Assembly: GCF_007673775.1 (NCBI RefSeq)
Contig: NZ_VEAF01000002.1
Span: 408,606-472,605, forward strand
Origin: Curtobacterium sp. 9128
Lineage (GTDB): Bacteria > Actinomycetota > Actinomycetes > Actinomycetales > Microbacteriaceae
Length of the DNA stretch: 64,000 nt
Direction of reading: 5' to 3'
A program made the position numbers and the translations under genes. The notes beneath the pieces were generated by a model that worked only from the letters and a program-made list of their open reading frames with translations, did not search any database and was not told where the DNA came from. Position 1 is the first letter of the stretch. Each line of letters opens with the position of its first letter. Of the stretch, positions 43,343 to 52,145 are shown one piece after another.

Positions 43343-44356
43343 TCAGGAGCGCGAGATGAAGCCCTCGTCGACCATCCAGTCGAAGGCGACGTCGGCGGGC
43401 TCCCGCCCCTCGACGTCCACCTGCCGGTTGAGCTCCTGCAGCACCGCGTCGGTGAGCTTCGGCGAGATCTGGTCGTACACGCCCTTGAGCTGCGGGTACT
43501 CCCGCAGGACCGACGTCGAGAGCACCGGCGCCACGTTGTAGGCCGGGAAGAAGCCCTCGTCGTCCTCGAGCACCTGCAGCCCGAGCGACTTGATGCGACC
43601 GTCGGTGGTGAAGACCTCGCCGAAGTTGCAGCGTCCCCGGTCGGTCGCCGTGTAGACGGTGCCGGTGTCGAGGATGTCGACGTTGCTCTTCGGGATCGAC
43701 GTGTCGCCGGAGCCGCCGAGCTGGAGGCCGTACTTCGCGAGCATCGGCTTGAAGCCGTCGGCGCGCGAGTTGAACTCGGACTCGACGCAGAACGTGCGCT
43801 GGTCGGCGGGCAGGTCGGCGATCTGCGAGAGCTTCGTGATGCCCCCGAGCTGCTCGACCGCCTCCTTGCGCACCGCGAACGCGTACGTGTTGTTCATCGG
43901 GGCCGGCGGCAGCCAGGTGAGGCCGTTGCCGGCGTCCTCGTCACGGACGGCCTGGTACTGCTCCTGCTTGTCCGGGATGCCGGCCTTGTGCCCCATGTAG
44001 GTCAGCCACGCGGTGCCGGTGTACTCGTACGTCATGTCCGCGTCGTGGCCCGTCATGAGCTGGCGGACCGCGACACTGCCGGGAACGTTCGTCTCGTCGG
44101 TGACCTCGAAGCCGGCGGCCTTCGCGGCGAGCACCGCGATCTTCCCGAGCACGAGCTGCTCGGTGAAGTTCTTCGACGTGACCGTGAGGTGCGCGCCGTC
44201 GGGCAGGTCGTCGATCTTCTCGATGGTGCCGGGCGCGGCGGCCGGGACGAAGGACGCCGCCGGCTGCAGGCCGCAGCCGGTGAGCGCGAGGGCCGCGGCG
44301 CCGGCGACGAGCGTCGCCGCGATGCGCCGGGTGCGCCGCTGGGTGCGGTTCGTCAT
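43343..44356 (-). CDS. glycine betaine/choline-type ABC substrate-binding lipoprotein
   Basis: This 337-residue lipoprotein of the OpuAC/ProX/OsmF family has the lipobox LALTGC (about 23-28). Family features are TVTSKNFTEQLVLGKI, the VPGSVAVRQLMTG and DMTYEYTGTAWLTYMG segments, and the C-terminal LREYPQLKGVYDQISPKL. It captures a quaternary ammonium osmoprotectant outside the cell. It is last in a four-gene coupled operon (ATGA overlap with the permease). Confidence 0.9.
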   Translation of the reverse strand: MTNRTQRRTRRIAATLVAGAAALALTGCGLQPAASFVPAAAPGTIEKIDDLPDGAHLTVTSKNFTEQLVLGKIAVLAAKAAGFEVTDETNVPGSVAVRQLMTGHDADMTYEYTGTAWLTYMGHKAGIPDKQEQYQAVRDEDAGNGLTWLPPAPMNNTYAFAVRKEAVEQLGGITKLSQIADLPADQRTFCVESEFNSRADGFKPMLAKYGLQLGGSGDTSIPKSNVDILDTGTVYTATDRGRCNFGEVFTTDGRIKSLGLQVLEDDEGFFPAYNVAPVLSTSVLREYPQLKGVYDQISPKLTDAVLQELNRQVDVEGREPADVAFDWMVDEGFISRS

Positions 44357-45117
44357 CGGAGTCCCTTCGGTCGGGCGACGGTCTCGACGATGCGTCCGAG
44401 CCAGTCGATGGACAGCGCCAGGAGCGCGATGAGCAGTGCGCCGGAGACCAGCACCTTCGGCAGGAACAGGTTCACGCCGGTGGTGATGAGGAGTCCCAGG
44501 CCGCCGGCACCGATGAAGGTCGCCAGTGCGGCCGAGCCGACGAGCAGGACGAGCGCGGTCCGGATGCCGGAGAGCATGACCGGGACGGCCAGCGGCAGCT
44601 CGACCTTCACGAGCACGGCGAAGGCGCTCATGCCCATGCCCCGGCCGGCCTCGACCAGGCGGGCGTCGACGCTCTCGATGCCGATGATGGTGTTCCGGAG
44701 CACCGGCAGGATCGCGTAGAGCACGAGCGCGACGACCGCGGCCCAGAACGAGAAGCCGAGCCAGAACGCGAGCAGCACCACGAGGCCGACCGCCGGCGCA
44801 GCCTGACCGAAGTTGGCGACCGCCAGGATCGCACCGCTGGCACGACGGAGCGGTCCGCGGGTCAGCACGATGCCGAGCGGGATGCCGACGAGGAGCACGA
44901 TGACGGTCGACACGAGCGTCAGGAGCACGTGCTGCCAGGTCAGCGACACCAGGTCGGCCGGGTTCAGCGTGGTGCGCTCGGTCGCGGTCAGGTCCGCCGT
45001 GTTGAGCCAGACGGCGAACGCGGCGAGCACGACGAGGATCGCGACGGGCTGGATGACGAGCCCCCGCCAGCTCGACCGCTTCGGCGCGGTGGTCGGTTCG
45101 ACGACGACGTCACTCAT
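44353..45117 (-). CDS. OpuC-type ABC transporter permease
   Basis: This 254-residue inner-membrane permease of the betaine/carnitine/choline family has six helices after an N-terminal cytoplasmic extension (TAPKRSSWRG). The region RNTIIGIESVDARLVEAGRGMGMSAFAVLVKVELP (of which RGMGMSAFAVLVKVELP matters) is the ATPase-contact loop. A second permease is encoded first in the operon, so the pore is a heterodimer. The start lies 8 bases inside the ATPase gene. Confidence 0.9.
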   Translation of the reverse strand: MSDVVVEPTTAPKRSSWRGLVIQPVAILVVLAAFAVWLNTADLTATERTTLNPADLVSLTWQHVLLTLVSTVIVLLVGIPLGIVLTRGPLRRASGAILAVANFGQAAPAVGLVVLLAFWLGFSFWAAVVALVLYAILPVLRNTIIGIESVDARLVEAGRGMGMSAFAVLVKVELPLAVPVMLSGIRTALVLLVGSAALATFIGAGGLGLLITTGVNLFLPKVLVSGALLIALLALSIDWLGRIVETVARPKGLR

Positions 45118-46396
45118 CGACCGGCTCCTCGACGCGGAGCGGGGACGAGGACACCGGGCTCGGCGGCATCGTCTCGATCGGGTTCGTGTTCGTCCCGACC
45201 GGCGTGTACGCCTGCTCCTCGGCCGCCGCGGCGCGCGAGCGGGTGATCGCGTCCATCACGGTCTCGACCGTGATGACACCGCGGAAGGCGTCGCGTCGCC
45301 CGGTGACCAGGGCGGCGCCGGCGCTCGAGACGAGCATGGTGTCGAGCGCGTCGTTGAGCGTCGCGGCCTCACCGACGACGGGCAGGTTCGGCTCGATGCC
45401 CTCGGGGATGCGCTCGAGCCGCTCGAGCTGCCGGCGCGAGGGCCAGCCGATCGGCCGCTGGCGGCGGTCGACGACGACGGCGTGCCCGTGGCCCCCCGCC
45501 TCGCGCATGCGCTGCAGGACGGCCTTCGTCTCCTCGCCGGGCGAGCAGGTGACGGCGTCGACGACCTCGACGTCGCGGACCCGGTTCAGCGTGAGCTGCT
45601 TGAGGCCGGCGCCCGAGCCGATGAAGTTCTCGACGAACTCGTTCGCCGGCTCGGCGAGGATGCGCTCCGGGGTGTCGTACTGCACGATGTGCGCACCCTC
45701 GGAGAAGATCACGATCCAGTCGCCGAGCTTCACGGCCTCGTCGAAGTCGTGCGTGACGATGACGATCGTCTTGTGCAGCTCCTCCTGGATGCGGAGCAGC
45801 TCGTCCTGCAGCCGCTGTCGGGTGATCGGGTCGACAGCGCCGAACGGCTCGTCCATGAGCAGCACGGGCGGGTCGGCCGCGAGCGCCCGGGCGACGCCGA
45901 CGCGCTGCTGCTGGCCGCCGGAGAGCTCGCGGGGGAAGCGGTCGCGGTAGGTGTCCGGGTCGAGGGAGACCAGGTCGAGGAGCTCGTCGACGCGAGCGGC
46001 GATCTTCTCCTTCGACCAGCCGAGCATCTTCGGGACGATCGCGATGTTCGCGGCGACGGTCATGTGCGGGAAGAGGCCACCCGCCTGGATCACGTAGCCC
46101 ATCCGGCGACGGAGCTCGTCGCCGTCGATCGCGGTGACGTCGTCGTCGCCGACCACGATGCGTCCCTCGGTCGGCTCGATGAGGCGGTTGATCATCTTGA
46201 GCGTGGTGGTCTTGCCGCAGCCGGAGGGGCCGACGAGCATGACGATCTTGCCGGCGGGGATCTCGAGCGTGATGCCGTCCACGGCGGGCCTGGACTGCCC
46301 CGCGTACCGCTTCGTGACGGTGTCGAGCAGGATGCTGCGACCGGTGACGTCGTCGGCGCCGACGGTGGGGGACATGGGAGCGTCAGTGCTGGACAC
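45110..46396 (-). CDS. OpuC/ProV-type ABC ATPase with CBS domains
   Basis: This 428-residue ATPase of osmoprotectant importers has Walker A GPSGCGKTT (about 57-65), signature LSGGQQQRV (about 160-168), Walker B LLMDEPFGAVD and H-loop VTHDFDE. The C-terminus carries two CBS motifs (about 290-400), which sense ionic strength or adenine nucleotides in OpuA-type systems. GTG 46396 overlaps the upstream permease gene by 14 bases; an in-frame ATG at 46375 is the alternative start. Confidence 0.92.
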   Translation of the reverse strand: MSSTDAPMSPTVGADDVTGRSILLDTVTKRYAGQSRPAVDGITLEIPAGKIVMLVGPSGCGKTTTLKMINRLIEPTEGRIVVGDDDVTAIDGDELRRRMGYVIQAGGLFPHMTVAANIAIVPKMLGWSKEKIAARVDELLDLVSLDPDTYRDRFPRELSGGQQQRVGVARALAADPPVLLMDEPFGAVDPITRQRLQDELLRIQEELHKTIVIVTHDFDEAVKLGDWIVIFSEGAHIVQYDTPERILAEPANEFVENFIGSGAGLKQLTLNRVRDVEVVDAVTCSPGEETKAVLQRMREAGGHGHAVVVDRRQRPIGWPSRRQLERLERIPEGIEPNLPVVGEAATLNDALDTMLVSSAGAALVTGRRDAFRGVITVETVMDAITRSRAAAAEEQAYTPVGTNTNPIETMPPSPVSSSPLRVEEPVDE

Positions 46397-47033
46397 GGAT
46401 ACCTCGCGAGATGGTCAGGCGGCCGAGGCCGAGGAGCAGGAGGTCGAGGACGAGCGCGAGCAGGACGACGCCCACCACACCCACCACGACCGAGTTCAGG
46501 GAGTTCGCGCCGCCGAGCCGCGAGAGGCCGGAGAAGATGAAGCCGCCGAGACCCGGGCCGAGTGCGTAGGCGGCGACGGCGGCGACGCCCATCACCATCT
46601 GCGCGGAGACGCGCACGCCGGTCAGGATGATCGGCCACGCCATCGGCAGCTCGACCTGCACCAGGGTGCGGAAGCGGCTCATGCCGATGCCGCGCGCCGA
46701 CTCGACGACGGCTGGGGAGATCTCGGACAGGCCGACGACGGCGTTCCGCAGGATCGGCAGGGCGGCGAAGAACGTGACCGTGACGACCGACGGCACGACG
46801 CCGAACCCGAGCGGCACGAGCAGCAGACCGATCACGGCGAACGAGGGCAGCGTCAGCCCGATGGTCGACACCTCGTTCGCGAGTGATCGGAGCCGCGGGA
46901 TGCGGTAGACGAGTGCTGCGATCAGCACGGCGATGATCGTGGCGAGCACGGTGCACTGGACGACCAGTGAGAAGTGCTGCCACGACGCGAACCAGATCTG
47001 GTCCCATCGCTCCTGGACGTAGTTCGAGAACAC
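46383..47033 (-). CDS. OpuC-type ABC transporter permease (first of pair)
   Basis: This 216-residue permease, shorter than its partner, has five or six helices and the coupling loop SARGIGMSRFRTLVQVELP. It is the first gene of the operon. The GTG at 47033 (FSNYVQERW start) has GAGGGG about 12 bases upstream, and any start further upstream would add a proline/arginine-rich stretch unlike the family. Regulation by osmolarity is expected but no specific site is identified. Confidence 0.85.
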   Translation of the reverse strand: MFSNYVQERWDQIWFASWQHFSLVVQCTVLATIIAVLIAALVYRIPRLRSLANEVSTIGLTLPSFAVIGLLLVPLGFGVVPSVVTVTFFAALPILRNAVVGLSEISPAVVESARGIGMSRFRTLVQVELPMAWPIILTGVRVSAQMVMGVAAVAAYALGPGLGGFIFSGLSRLGGANSLNSVVVGVVGVVLLALVLDLLLLGLGRLTISRGIRVQH

Positions 47034-47241
47034 GTGGAGCAGGTTCCCCTCGGGTCGGTCGTTCGGCCCACGGATCGGGGCACGAGGTCCGCCCACGGTA
47101 TGCAGTCGGGGTACGGCTTGTACAACCGCAACTGTCCGCCAGCGCCGATTCCTGCAGAATCGCGAAGACAGAAAGCCCAGTTCAGCGATGGGTCAGTCGT
47201 CCGACCCTGGGAGAACGATAACGATCGACAGGGGTACGCGG
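47034..47241. promoter_or_regulatory. upstream region of the osmoprotectant ABC operon
   Basis: This 208-base gap holds no gene. On the minus strand TTGTAC followed after 17 bases by CATACC is a possible promoter. A dyad CGATTC/GAATCG lies at 47146-47162. TGTACAACCG and TGCAGAAT also occur before the M23 peptidase gene (near 58920-58950), with different spacing. Confidence 0.4.
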
Positions 47242-47940
47242 CTACAGGCCGGTCGCCCGGAGTCCTGCCTGCTCGGCGATCGACACGAGCCGCTCCCGCC
47301 ACTCGACCCACTCCTCGGGGGTCTTCTGCGCGAGGTTGCCGTCACCGTCCCCCGCCAGCCCGTCGAGCATCTCGCGGACGATGTCCGCGTGGCCGGCGTG
47401 CCGAGCGGTCTCGTACGCCATGTGCACCAGGACCCGGTGCAGGGTGACGTCGCGGTGTTCCTCGGGCCACCACGACACGACGCCGCGGGCGTCGAGGTCG
47501 AGCGCGGCGATGGTGGCGTCGGCGTGCGCGGCGCTGGCGTGGTGGAAGGCGACGACGTCTGCCATCGTCTCGTCGAGCGATGCGTACATGTCGCGGTCGT
47601 CATCGGCGTCGAACCACGCCGGTGGGTCCGGCAGCGGGCGGTCGAACACCTCGCCGAAGTACTGCGCCTGCACCGCGGCGACGTGCTTGACGAGTCCGAG
47701 CACGTTCGTGCCGGTCGGGGTGACCGGCCACCGGGCCTGCCGTTCGGCGAGCCCGTCGAGTTTGCCGAGCAACGCCGCACGGTGCTTCTGGAGGTAGCGG
47801 TGCAGGGTCTCCTTGACGACGGCCTGGTCCGTGACCGGCAACGCCCCCTCGTTGACGAGGGCAGCGCTGCCGGACGCGGCGACGGAGTCGGTCGGTGGTG
47901 CCGGGTGGACCGCCGGGGGCTCCTCGGTGACGTCGCTCAT
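47242..47940 (-). CDS. DinB/DUF664-family protein
   Basis: This 232-residue four-helix-bundle protein of the DinB superfamily contains the DUF664 features LGLVKHVAAVQAQYFGEVF (about 95-113) and LHRVLVHMAYETARHAGHADIVREML (about 180-205). The His residues in these helices (KHVAAVQ, HMAYETARHAGH) form a metal triad in the family. An N-terminal extension of about 45 residues is low-complexity. Many members are thiol S-transferases or unknown. The ATG overlaps the stop of the DUF6197 gene. Confidence 0.85.
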   Translation of the reverse strand: MSDVTEEPPAVHPAPPTDSVAASGSAALVNEGALPVTDQAVVKETLHRYLQKHRAALLGKLDGLAERQARWPVTPTGTNVLGLVKHVAAVQAQYFGEVFDRPLPDPPAWFDADDDRDMYASLDETMADVVAFHHASAAHADATIAALDLDARGVVSWWPEEHRDVTLHRVLVHMAYETARHAGHADIVREMLDGLAGDGDGNLAQKTPEEWVEWRERLVSIAEQAGLRATGL

Positions 47941-48548
47941 GCCCTCGATCGTGCCACCGCACGCTCGCGGATGCGCTCCGCCTCGCCCACCGCGACGCGC
48001 TCGGCGGTGAGCAGCAGGCCGGCGACCTCGGCGGAGGTCCGCGCCGGGGCGTCGTTCCAGCTCGTCAGGTCGCGGACACGACCCATCCGGACGTCGGGTG
48101 CCGGGCACCAGAGGACGGGCGTGCCCTCCTCGACCGCGAGTGCGTGCCAGACGACGTCGAGCGCGCGCTGGACCCGCTGCGAGTGCACCGCGTGCGGCCC
48201 CCCGGCGGCGTAGACCACTGCGCCGACGAGGCACGCGCCCATGAGCGGCCGGCCGGCCACGTCCATCGCGGCGGCACTCGAGGCCTTGCGGGTCCGGCCC
48301 TTCTCGTCGACGTAGGCGAACCACGCGTGCTGGATCCAGCCGCGTTCGACGACGCCACGGGCACCGGAGAGCAGGCTCCCGAGGTCGGCGAGTTCGCGGA
48401 GCTGCGCCTCGGTCCGGCGTGCCCGGAGGACGTCGCGACGCCGCGCGAACCGGTCGAGGAGTCCGCGGAAGCCGGTGCGGGAGGAGGTGGGGAGGGAGGG
48501 AGAGGCGTCGGTGTCGACGTCGTGCTGGACGCGGAACTCGAGGGTCAT
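47937..48548 (-). CDS. DUF6197-family protein
   Basis: This 203-residue protein contains the DUF6197 signatures: GWIQHAWFAYVDEKG in the middle, GACLVGAVVYAAGG, and the terminal WNDAPARTSAEVAGLLLTA. A basic N-terminal region (RRRDVLRARRTEAQ) precedes them. The function is unknown. A good GGAGGGG ribosome site precedes ATG 48548, and the gene is coupled to DinB. Family call from recall of motifs. Confidence 0.72.
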   Translation of the reverse strand: MTLEFRVQHDVDTDASPSLPTSSRTGFRGLLDRFARRRDVLRARRTEAQLRELADLGSLLSGARGVVERGWIQHAWFAYVDEKGRTRKASSAAAMDVAGRPLMGACLVGAVVYAAGGPHAVHSQRVQRALDVVWHALAVEEGTPVLWCPAPDVRMGRVRDLTSWNDAPARTSAEVAGLLLTAERVAVGEAERIRERAVARSRA

Positions 48549-48607
48549 CAGGCCCCTCCGATCTTCACGTGCACGGATGGTGTGGAGAGACGATAACCCG
48601 GTTCGGC

Positions 48608-49486
48608 CTAGCCGTCGAGAGCGGCGTCGATCCCCCGCCGAGCCACCGTCCGGAACGCGCTGTCGTCGCTCAGGTGCATCGCCGACGCGATGGAGACGGC
48701 CCAGCCGCGTGCCCTGGTCCAGGTGGCGTCGTCGGCCGGGACGAGCGCGCGGAAGGTGCGCCGAGCCTCCCGGTCGAGCGTCAGCCAGGACGTCGCGAGG
48801 TCGACGGCCGGGTCACCGGCGGTGACGTCCCCGAAGTCGAGGACCGCCGACAGGCGGTCGCCGCCGTCGTCCCCCGGTTCGACGAGCAGGTTGAACGGGT
48901 GCAGGTCGCCGTGCACCCAGACGGGAGGCCCGGCGTGCGCGGGTGCAGCGGCTGCGGTCCGCCAGAGCGCGGCCAGTTCGTCCACGCGGTGCACGTCCGC
49001 GGTCGCGAGCCGTTCCAGCACCGACGCGGAGCGCGTGGCGAGCGGGACGGCGCGGACCGGGTTCACCGGTGCGTCCGCGGGTGCCGGCACGTGCAGCAGC
49101 CGGACGAACGCGGCGAGCGCCTCGGCCATCGCCGTCCCGCCGGCTCGGGTACCGGGCGGTTCGCCGGGGAGCCAGCGCACCACGCTCCAGGACCAGGGGA
49201 AGCCGAGTGCGGGGCGGCCGGTCCGGATCGCCACGGGCACGGGCACGACGGGGGCGACCCGCCGCGCGAGCAGCGGGAGCCAGTGCTGCTCGTGCTCGAT
49301 GAGCCGCGCCGCCGCAGCCCGGCGTGGAAGTCGGACGGCCAGGTGGTCGCCGAGTCGCAGGATCACGTTGTCCCACCCGTTCGCGACGACCTCGAGCGGC
49401 ATCGCGGCCAGGTCGGGGTGCTGGTCCGCGAGCAGCGCGCGGACGAGTGGTGCGTCGACGTGCACCTCGGCGGCGGGGGTGGGCAT
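48608..49486 (-). CDS. APH-family (aminoglycoside/macrolide phosphotransferase-like) kinase
   Basis: This 292-residue kinase has the APH fold with the ATP-binding GWDNVILRLGDHLAVRLPRR region, the catalytic VHGDLHPFNLLV (Brenner motif, about 203-213) and AVLDFGDVTAGDPAVDL (DFG-like metal site). It resembles actinobacterial members close to macrolide phosphotransferases, but the neighbourhood gives no resistance context, so a metabolic small-molecule kinase is as likely. ATG 49486 is leaderless, with TAGCCT six bases upstream. Confidence 0.85.
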   Translation of the reverse strand: MPTPAAEVHVDAPLVRALLADQHPDLAAMPLEVVANGWDNVILRLGDHLAVRLPRRAAAARLIEHEQHWLPLLARRVAPVVPVPVAIRTGRPALGFPWSWSVVRWLPGEPPGTRAGGTAMAEALAAFVRLLHVPAPADAPVNPVRAVPLATRSASVLERLATADVHRVDELAALWRTAAAAPAHAGPPVWVHGDLHPFNLLVEPGDDGGDRLSAVLDFGDVTAGDPAVDLATSWLTLDREARRTFRALVPADDATWTRARGWAVSIASAMHLSDDSAFRTVARRGIDAALDG

Positions 49487-49645
49487 CGGATCAGGCTAGT
49501 GGCTGGCTCCCCGCGAACGGGGGCGTTCGCCGAGGGCCTCTCACTTGCTACCGTCGACACGTCGGAGACGTGGGTGTCGCATGGGGGGATCCACGACCCG
49601 TGATCGCGCCGGACCGGCGGCTGGGCGCCCGGGTCGGCGCGATGT

Positions 49646-49696
49646 CCGTTCCCGCTTGGTGACCGTTCCCGCGTGGTGACCGTCCCCGCTTCTGTG
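49646..49696. repeat. two and a half 17-bp tandem repeats
   Basis: CCGTTCCCGCTTGGTGA (49646-49662) and CCGTTCCCGCGTGGTGA (49663-49679) are followed by a diverged third unit. They sit in the 268-base gap between two divergent genes, close to the plus-strand gene's promoter. No other gene is seen in the gap. Confidence 0.7.
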
Positions 49697-49754
49697 CAGC
49701 CGACCGCCGGGGTCCTCACGGCAACGGTCAGGTGCGGTGCCCTACGGTTCCGGC

Positions 49755-50198
49755 ATGCACGCATGGCGGAACCCGGCGCACTGGGCCCGGACGGGTCGGT
49801 GGCTGCTCGTGCCCATCGCCGTCCTCGACTGGTTCGCGCTGCCGTCCCAGGTCGTCTTCGTGGTGGCGTTCCTCGTCGCGGTCGTCGGACTCGCGGGGAT
49901 CGCCGCGGCGCTCGTCGCCCGGATGCTGCGCGCCTCCCGCGGGGCGATGGCTGGTCTCGGGGTCGCGATGCTGCTCGGCGGGCTCGTCGTCTTCGCGCTC
50001 GACCCGTTCCCGGGGTCCTTCCCCCTGATCGACCCCTGGTGGCCCGACGCCGTCACGCAGCCGCAGCACGTGGGGAGCGCCTACTGGCAGCTCGCGGGGC
50101 TCGGCATCGAGCTGTGCGGGTTCGGACTGCTCGCGACGCTGCTCGTCGTCACGCTGACGCGTCCGACGCTGGACGGCGGGCGAGCACCGCGAGGGTGA
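49755..50198 (+). CDS. four-helix membrane protein, unknown function
   Basis: This 147-residue integral membrane protein has about four helices (residues 13-30, 32-55, 62-84 and 110-135). No family is recognised. The start is leaderless, with TACGGT six bases before ATG 49755; an in-frame ATG at 49737 is less likely. Its last 50 bases overlap the 3' end of the facing GAF/PP2C gene. Conserved function is unclear, but codon use and hydrophobic pattern support a real gene. Confidence 0.68.
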   Translation: MHAWRNPAHWARTGRWLLVPIAVLDWFALPSQVVFVVAFLVAVVGLAGIAAALVARMLRASRGAMAGLGVAMLLGGLVVFALDPFPGSFPLIDPWWPDAVTQPQHVGSAYWQLAGLGIELCGFGLLATLLVVTLTRPTLDGGRAPRG

Positions 50199-51318
50199 CG
50201 TCGGCTGCCGGGTGCTCGTCGAGCAGCGTCCGGACGTGCTCGACGAAGGCTGTGCCGTCACCGGCAGCCGCTGCCGCCGCGACGGCGTCGACGTCGTGCA
50301 GACCGGTCAGTGTCAGGAGCCCGGCGGTGAAGAGCACCAGCCGGTCCCCGGGTGCGAGGACGACGTCGACGTGGGTGCGCCCGGCGCCGTCGGGCTGCAG
50401 ACCGATCGGCAGGTCGAGCGTCCGGAGGCGCGTGCACGAGCCGTCGGCACCGAGGTGCAGGGCGAGCCCGTGACCGGCGTCCACCCACGATCCGCGACCG
50501 GTCTCCGGGTCGATCCGGACGTGGAGGAGTGACCCGACGGCGTCCGCGGCCTCGAGGTCGGCGCCGATCTGGGCCTCCAGTGCGGGGCCGTCGGAACCGA
50601 GGGGCACGTCCGTCCGGGCCACGACGGCGGCGCGCACGGTCGACGCGAGCAGCGTGGCGGCGCTGCCGGCCGCGCTGACGGAGCCGACCGTGAGCCGGAC
50701 CGTACCGTCGGCGGCGACCCGCCAGTCGGCGACGTCCCCAGAGCCCTCGTGCGCCGCGACCACGGCGGCGAAGTCGTGGCCGGGCACCGTGAGCGGTTCG
50801 GGGGCCAACGCGTCGAGGACCCGGCGCACGCGGTCCCGGTCCATCGCGTACCCGAGCTCGCGTTCCGCCCAGCGCGCGAGGTCTCCGAGCATCTCGACGT
50901 CGGCGGCCGAGAGCGTGCGCGGCCGGGGGTCCATCACGCACAGCGTGCCGACCCTGGTGCCGTCCGGCATCGACAGCGGTGCCCCGGCGTAGAAGCGGAT
51001 GCCGGGGTCTCCCGCGACCGCCGCCGTGCCGCTGAACCGCGGGTCGAGGCTGGCGTCGGGGATGATCATCGGTTCGTCCTGCAGGACGGTCACCGAGCAG
51101 AACACGTCGTCCGCCGGGACCCCCTCGCCCTGGTGCCAGCCGTGCGTCGACTGCGCAGTCACGAGGCCGTCGTGCACCAGGTTGAGGAAGCTCAGGGGCA
51201 CGTCGAACGCGGCCGCCGTCATGCGGGTGATGCGGTCGAATCGTTCCTCCGGGCCGGACCCGAGCACACCGAGCGCCTCGACGAGGGCGGTCCTGCGGTC
51301 GGCTTGACTGTCTGTCAC
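50149..51318 (-). CDS. GAF domain plus degenerate SpoIIE/PP2C-like protein
   Basis: This 389-residue signalling protein has an N-terminal GAF domain (about 20-160: [29 protein letters not shown]) and a C-terminal SpoIIE-type fold. The phosphatase metal-site aspartates are missing: GDVSG is GSVSAAG here (S213) and YTDGL is FTAGL (A332). NAGH is kept in altered form (DAGH). It is therefore probably a non-catalytic pseudophosphatase or sensor. GTG 51318 overlaps the stop of the ThuA gene (GTGA), making it the third gene of a coupled unit. Confidence 0.8.
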   Translation of the reverse strand: MTDSQADRRTALVEALGVLGSGPEERFDRITRMTAAAFDVPLSFLNLVHDGLVTAQSTHGWHQGEGVPADDVFCSVTVLQDEPMIIPDASLDPRFSGTAAVAGDPGIRFYAGAPLSMPDGTRVGTLCVMDPRPRTLSAADVEMLGDLARWAERELGYAMDRDRVRRVLDALAPEPLTVPGHDFAAVVAAHEGSGDVADWRVAADGTVRLTVGSVSAAGSAATLLASTVRAAVVARTDVPLGSDGPALEAQIGADLEAADAVGSLLHVRIDPETGRGSWVDAGHGLALHLGADGSCTRLRTLDLPIGLQPDGAGRTHVDVVLAPGDRLVLFTAGLLTLTGLHDVDAVAAAAAAGDGTAFVEHVRTLLDEHPAADVTLAVLARRPASDASA

Positions 51319-52145
51319 ACGTCCTGTCTACCCGCACCGTCGGACAGGAACCAGTCACGGGGGTGCTGGTCGGCCGTCAGCACCTGACGCGGCGTCGTCG
51401 GGGCTGCCCACCGCGCGGCGTTGGCGAGCACCCGCTGGATGTCCGGGTGGTGGTAGACGGGGTACTCCTGGTCGCCGGGCGAGAAGTAGAACACCTTGCC
51501 ACGGCCGCGGCGGTAGGCGACGCCGGAGCGGAAGACCTCGCCGCCGGCGAACGTCGACAGGAAGACCTCCTCGTCGGGGCGCGGGATGTCGAAGTACTCG
51601 CCGTACATCTCCTGGCGGTCGATGACGATGGGGTGCGGGACGCCCTCGGCGATCGGGTGGTCGGGCGCGGTCGTCCAGACGAGTTCTCGCTCGCCGTCGT
51701 TGCGCCACTTGAGCGAGCACGTCGTGCCCATCAGGCGCTTGAACGGCTTCGAGTAGTGGCCGGAGTGCATGACCACGAGGCCCATCCCGGCGTGCACGGC
51801 GTCCACGACGCGCTGCACGACCTCGTCGCTGACCTCGTCGTGCGCCGCGTGGCCCCACCAGAACAGGACGTCGGTGGCGTCGATGCGCTCCTGGGTCAGT
51901 CCGTGTTCGGGGTCCTGCAGCGTCGCCGTGCCGACCTCGGCGTCGGGCAGGTGTCCGCGGAGGGCCTCGGCGACCACGGTGTGGATGCCGTTCGGGTAGT
52001 GGCCGATGACCGTGGCGTCGCCGCGGGTCTCGTGCACGTTCTCATTCCAGACGACGATGTTCGTCGTCGTGTCGGTGCCGGCCGTGTCGGTGCTGCTCGT
52101 TCCGGTGTCGGTGCCGGTGCTGGTCGTGTCGGTGCTGCTGGTCAC
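51315..52145 (-). CDS. ThuA-like domain protein (trehalose utilisation family)
   Basis: This 276-residue class I glutamine amidotransferase-like protein of the ThuA family has [11 protein letters not shown] at about 30-40, [33 protein letters not shown] and the [15 protein letters not shown] ending. The first 28 residues are Thr/Ser-rich low-complexity sequence with no later start codon available. ThuA is linked to disaccharide oxidation. Translational coupling to a Gfo/Idh/MocA oxidoreductase upstream (GTGA) fits a sugar 3-keto pathway, where such pairs are common. Confidence 0.88.
   Translation of the reverse strand: MTSSTDTTSTGTDTGTSSTDTAGTDTTTNIVVWNENVHETRGDATVIGHYPNGIHTVVAEALRGHLPDAEVGTATLQDPEHGLTQERIDATDVLFWWGHAAHDEVSDEVVQRVVDAVHAGMGLVVMHSGHYSKPFKRLMGTTCSLKWRNDGERELVWTTAPDHPIAEGVPHPIVIDRQEMYGEYFDIPRPDEEVFLSTFAGGEVFRSGVAYRRGRGKVFYFSPGDQEYPVYHHPDIQRVLANAARWAAPTTPRQVLTADQHPRDWFLSDGAGRQDV

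Noticed and set aside
48608..49486. A dedicated antibiotic-resistance gene
   Set aside because: The APH fold is clear, but no resistance context exists and many such kinases act on metabolites. Named only by family.
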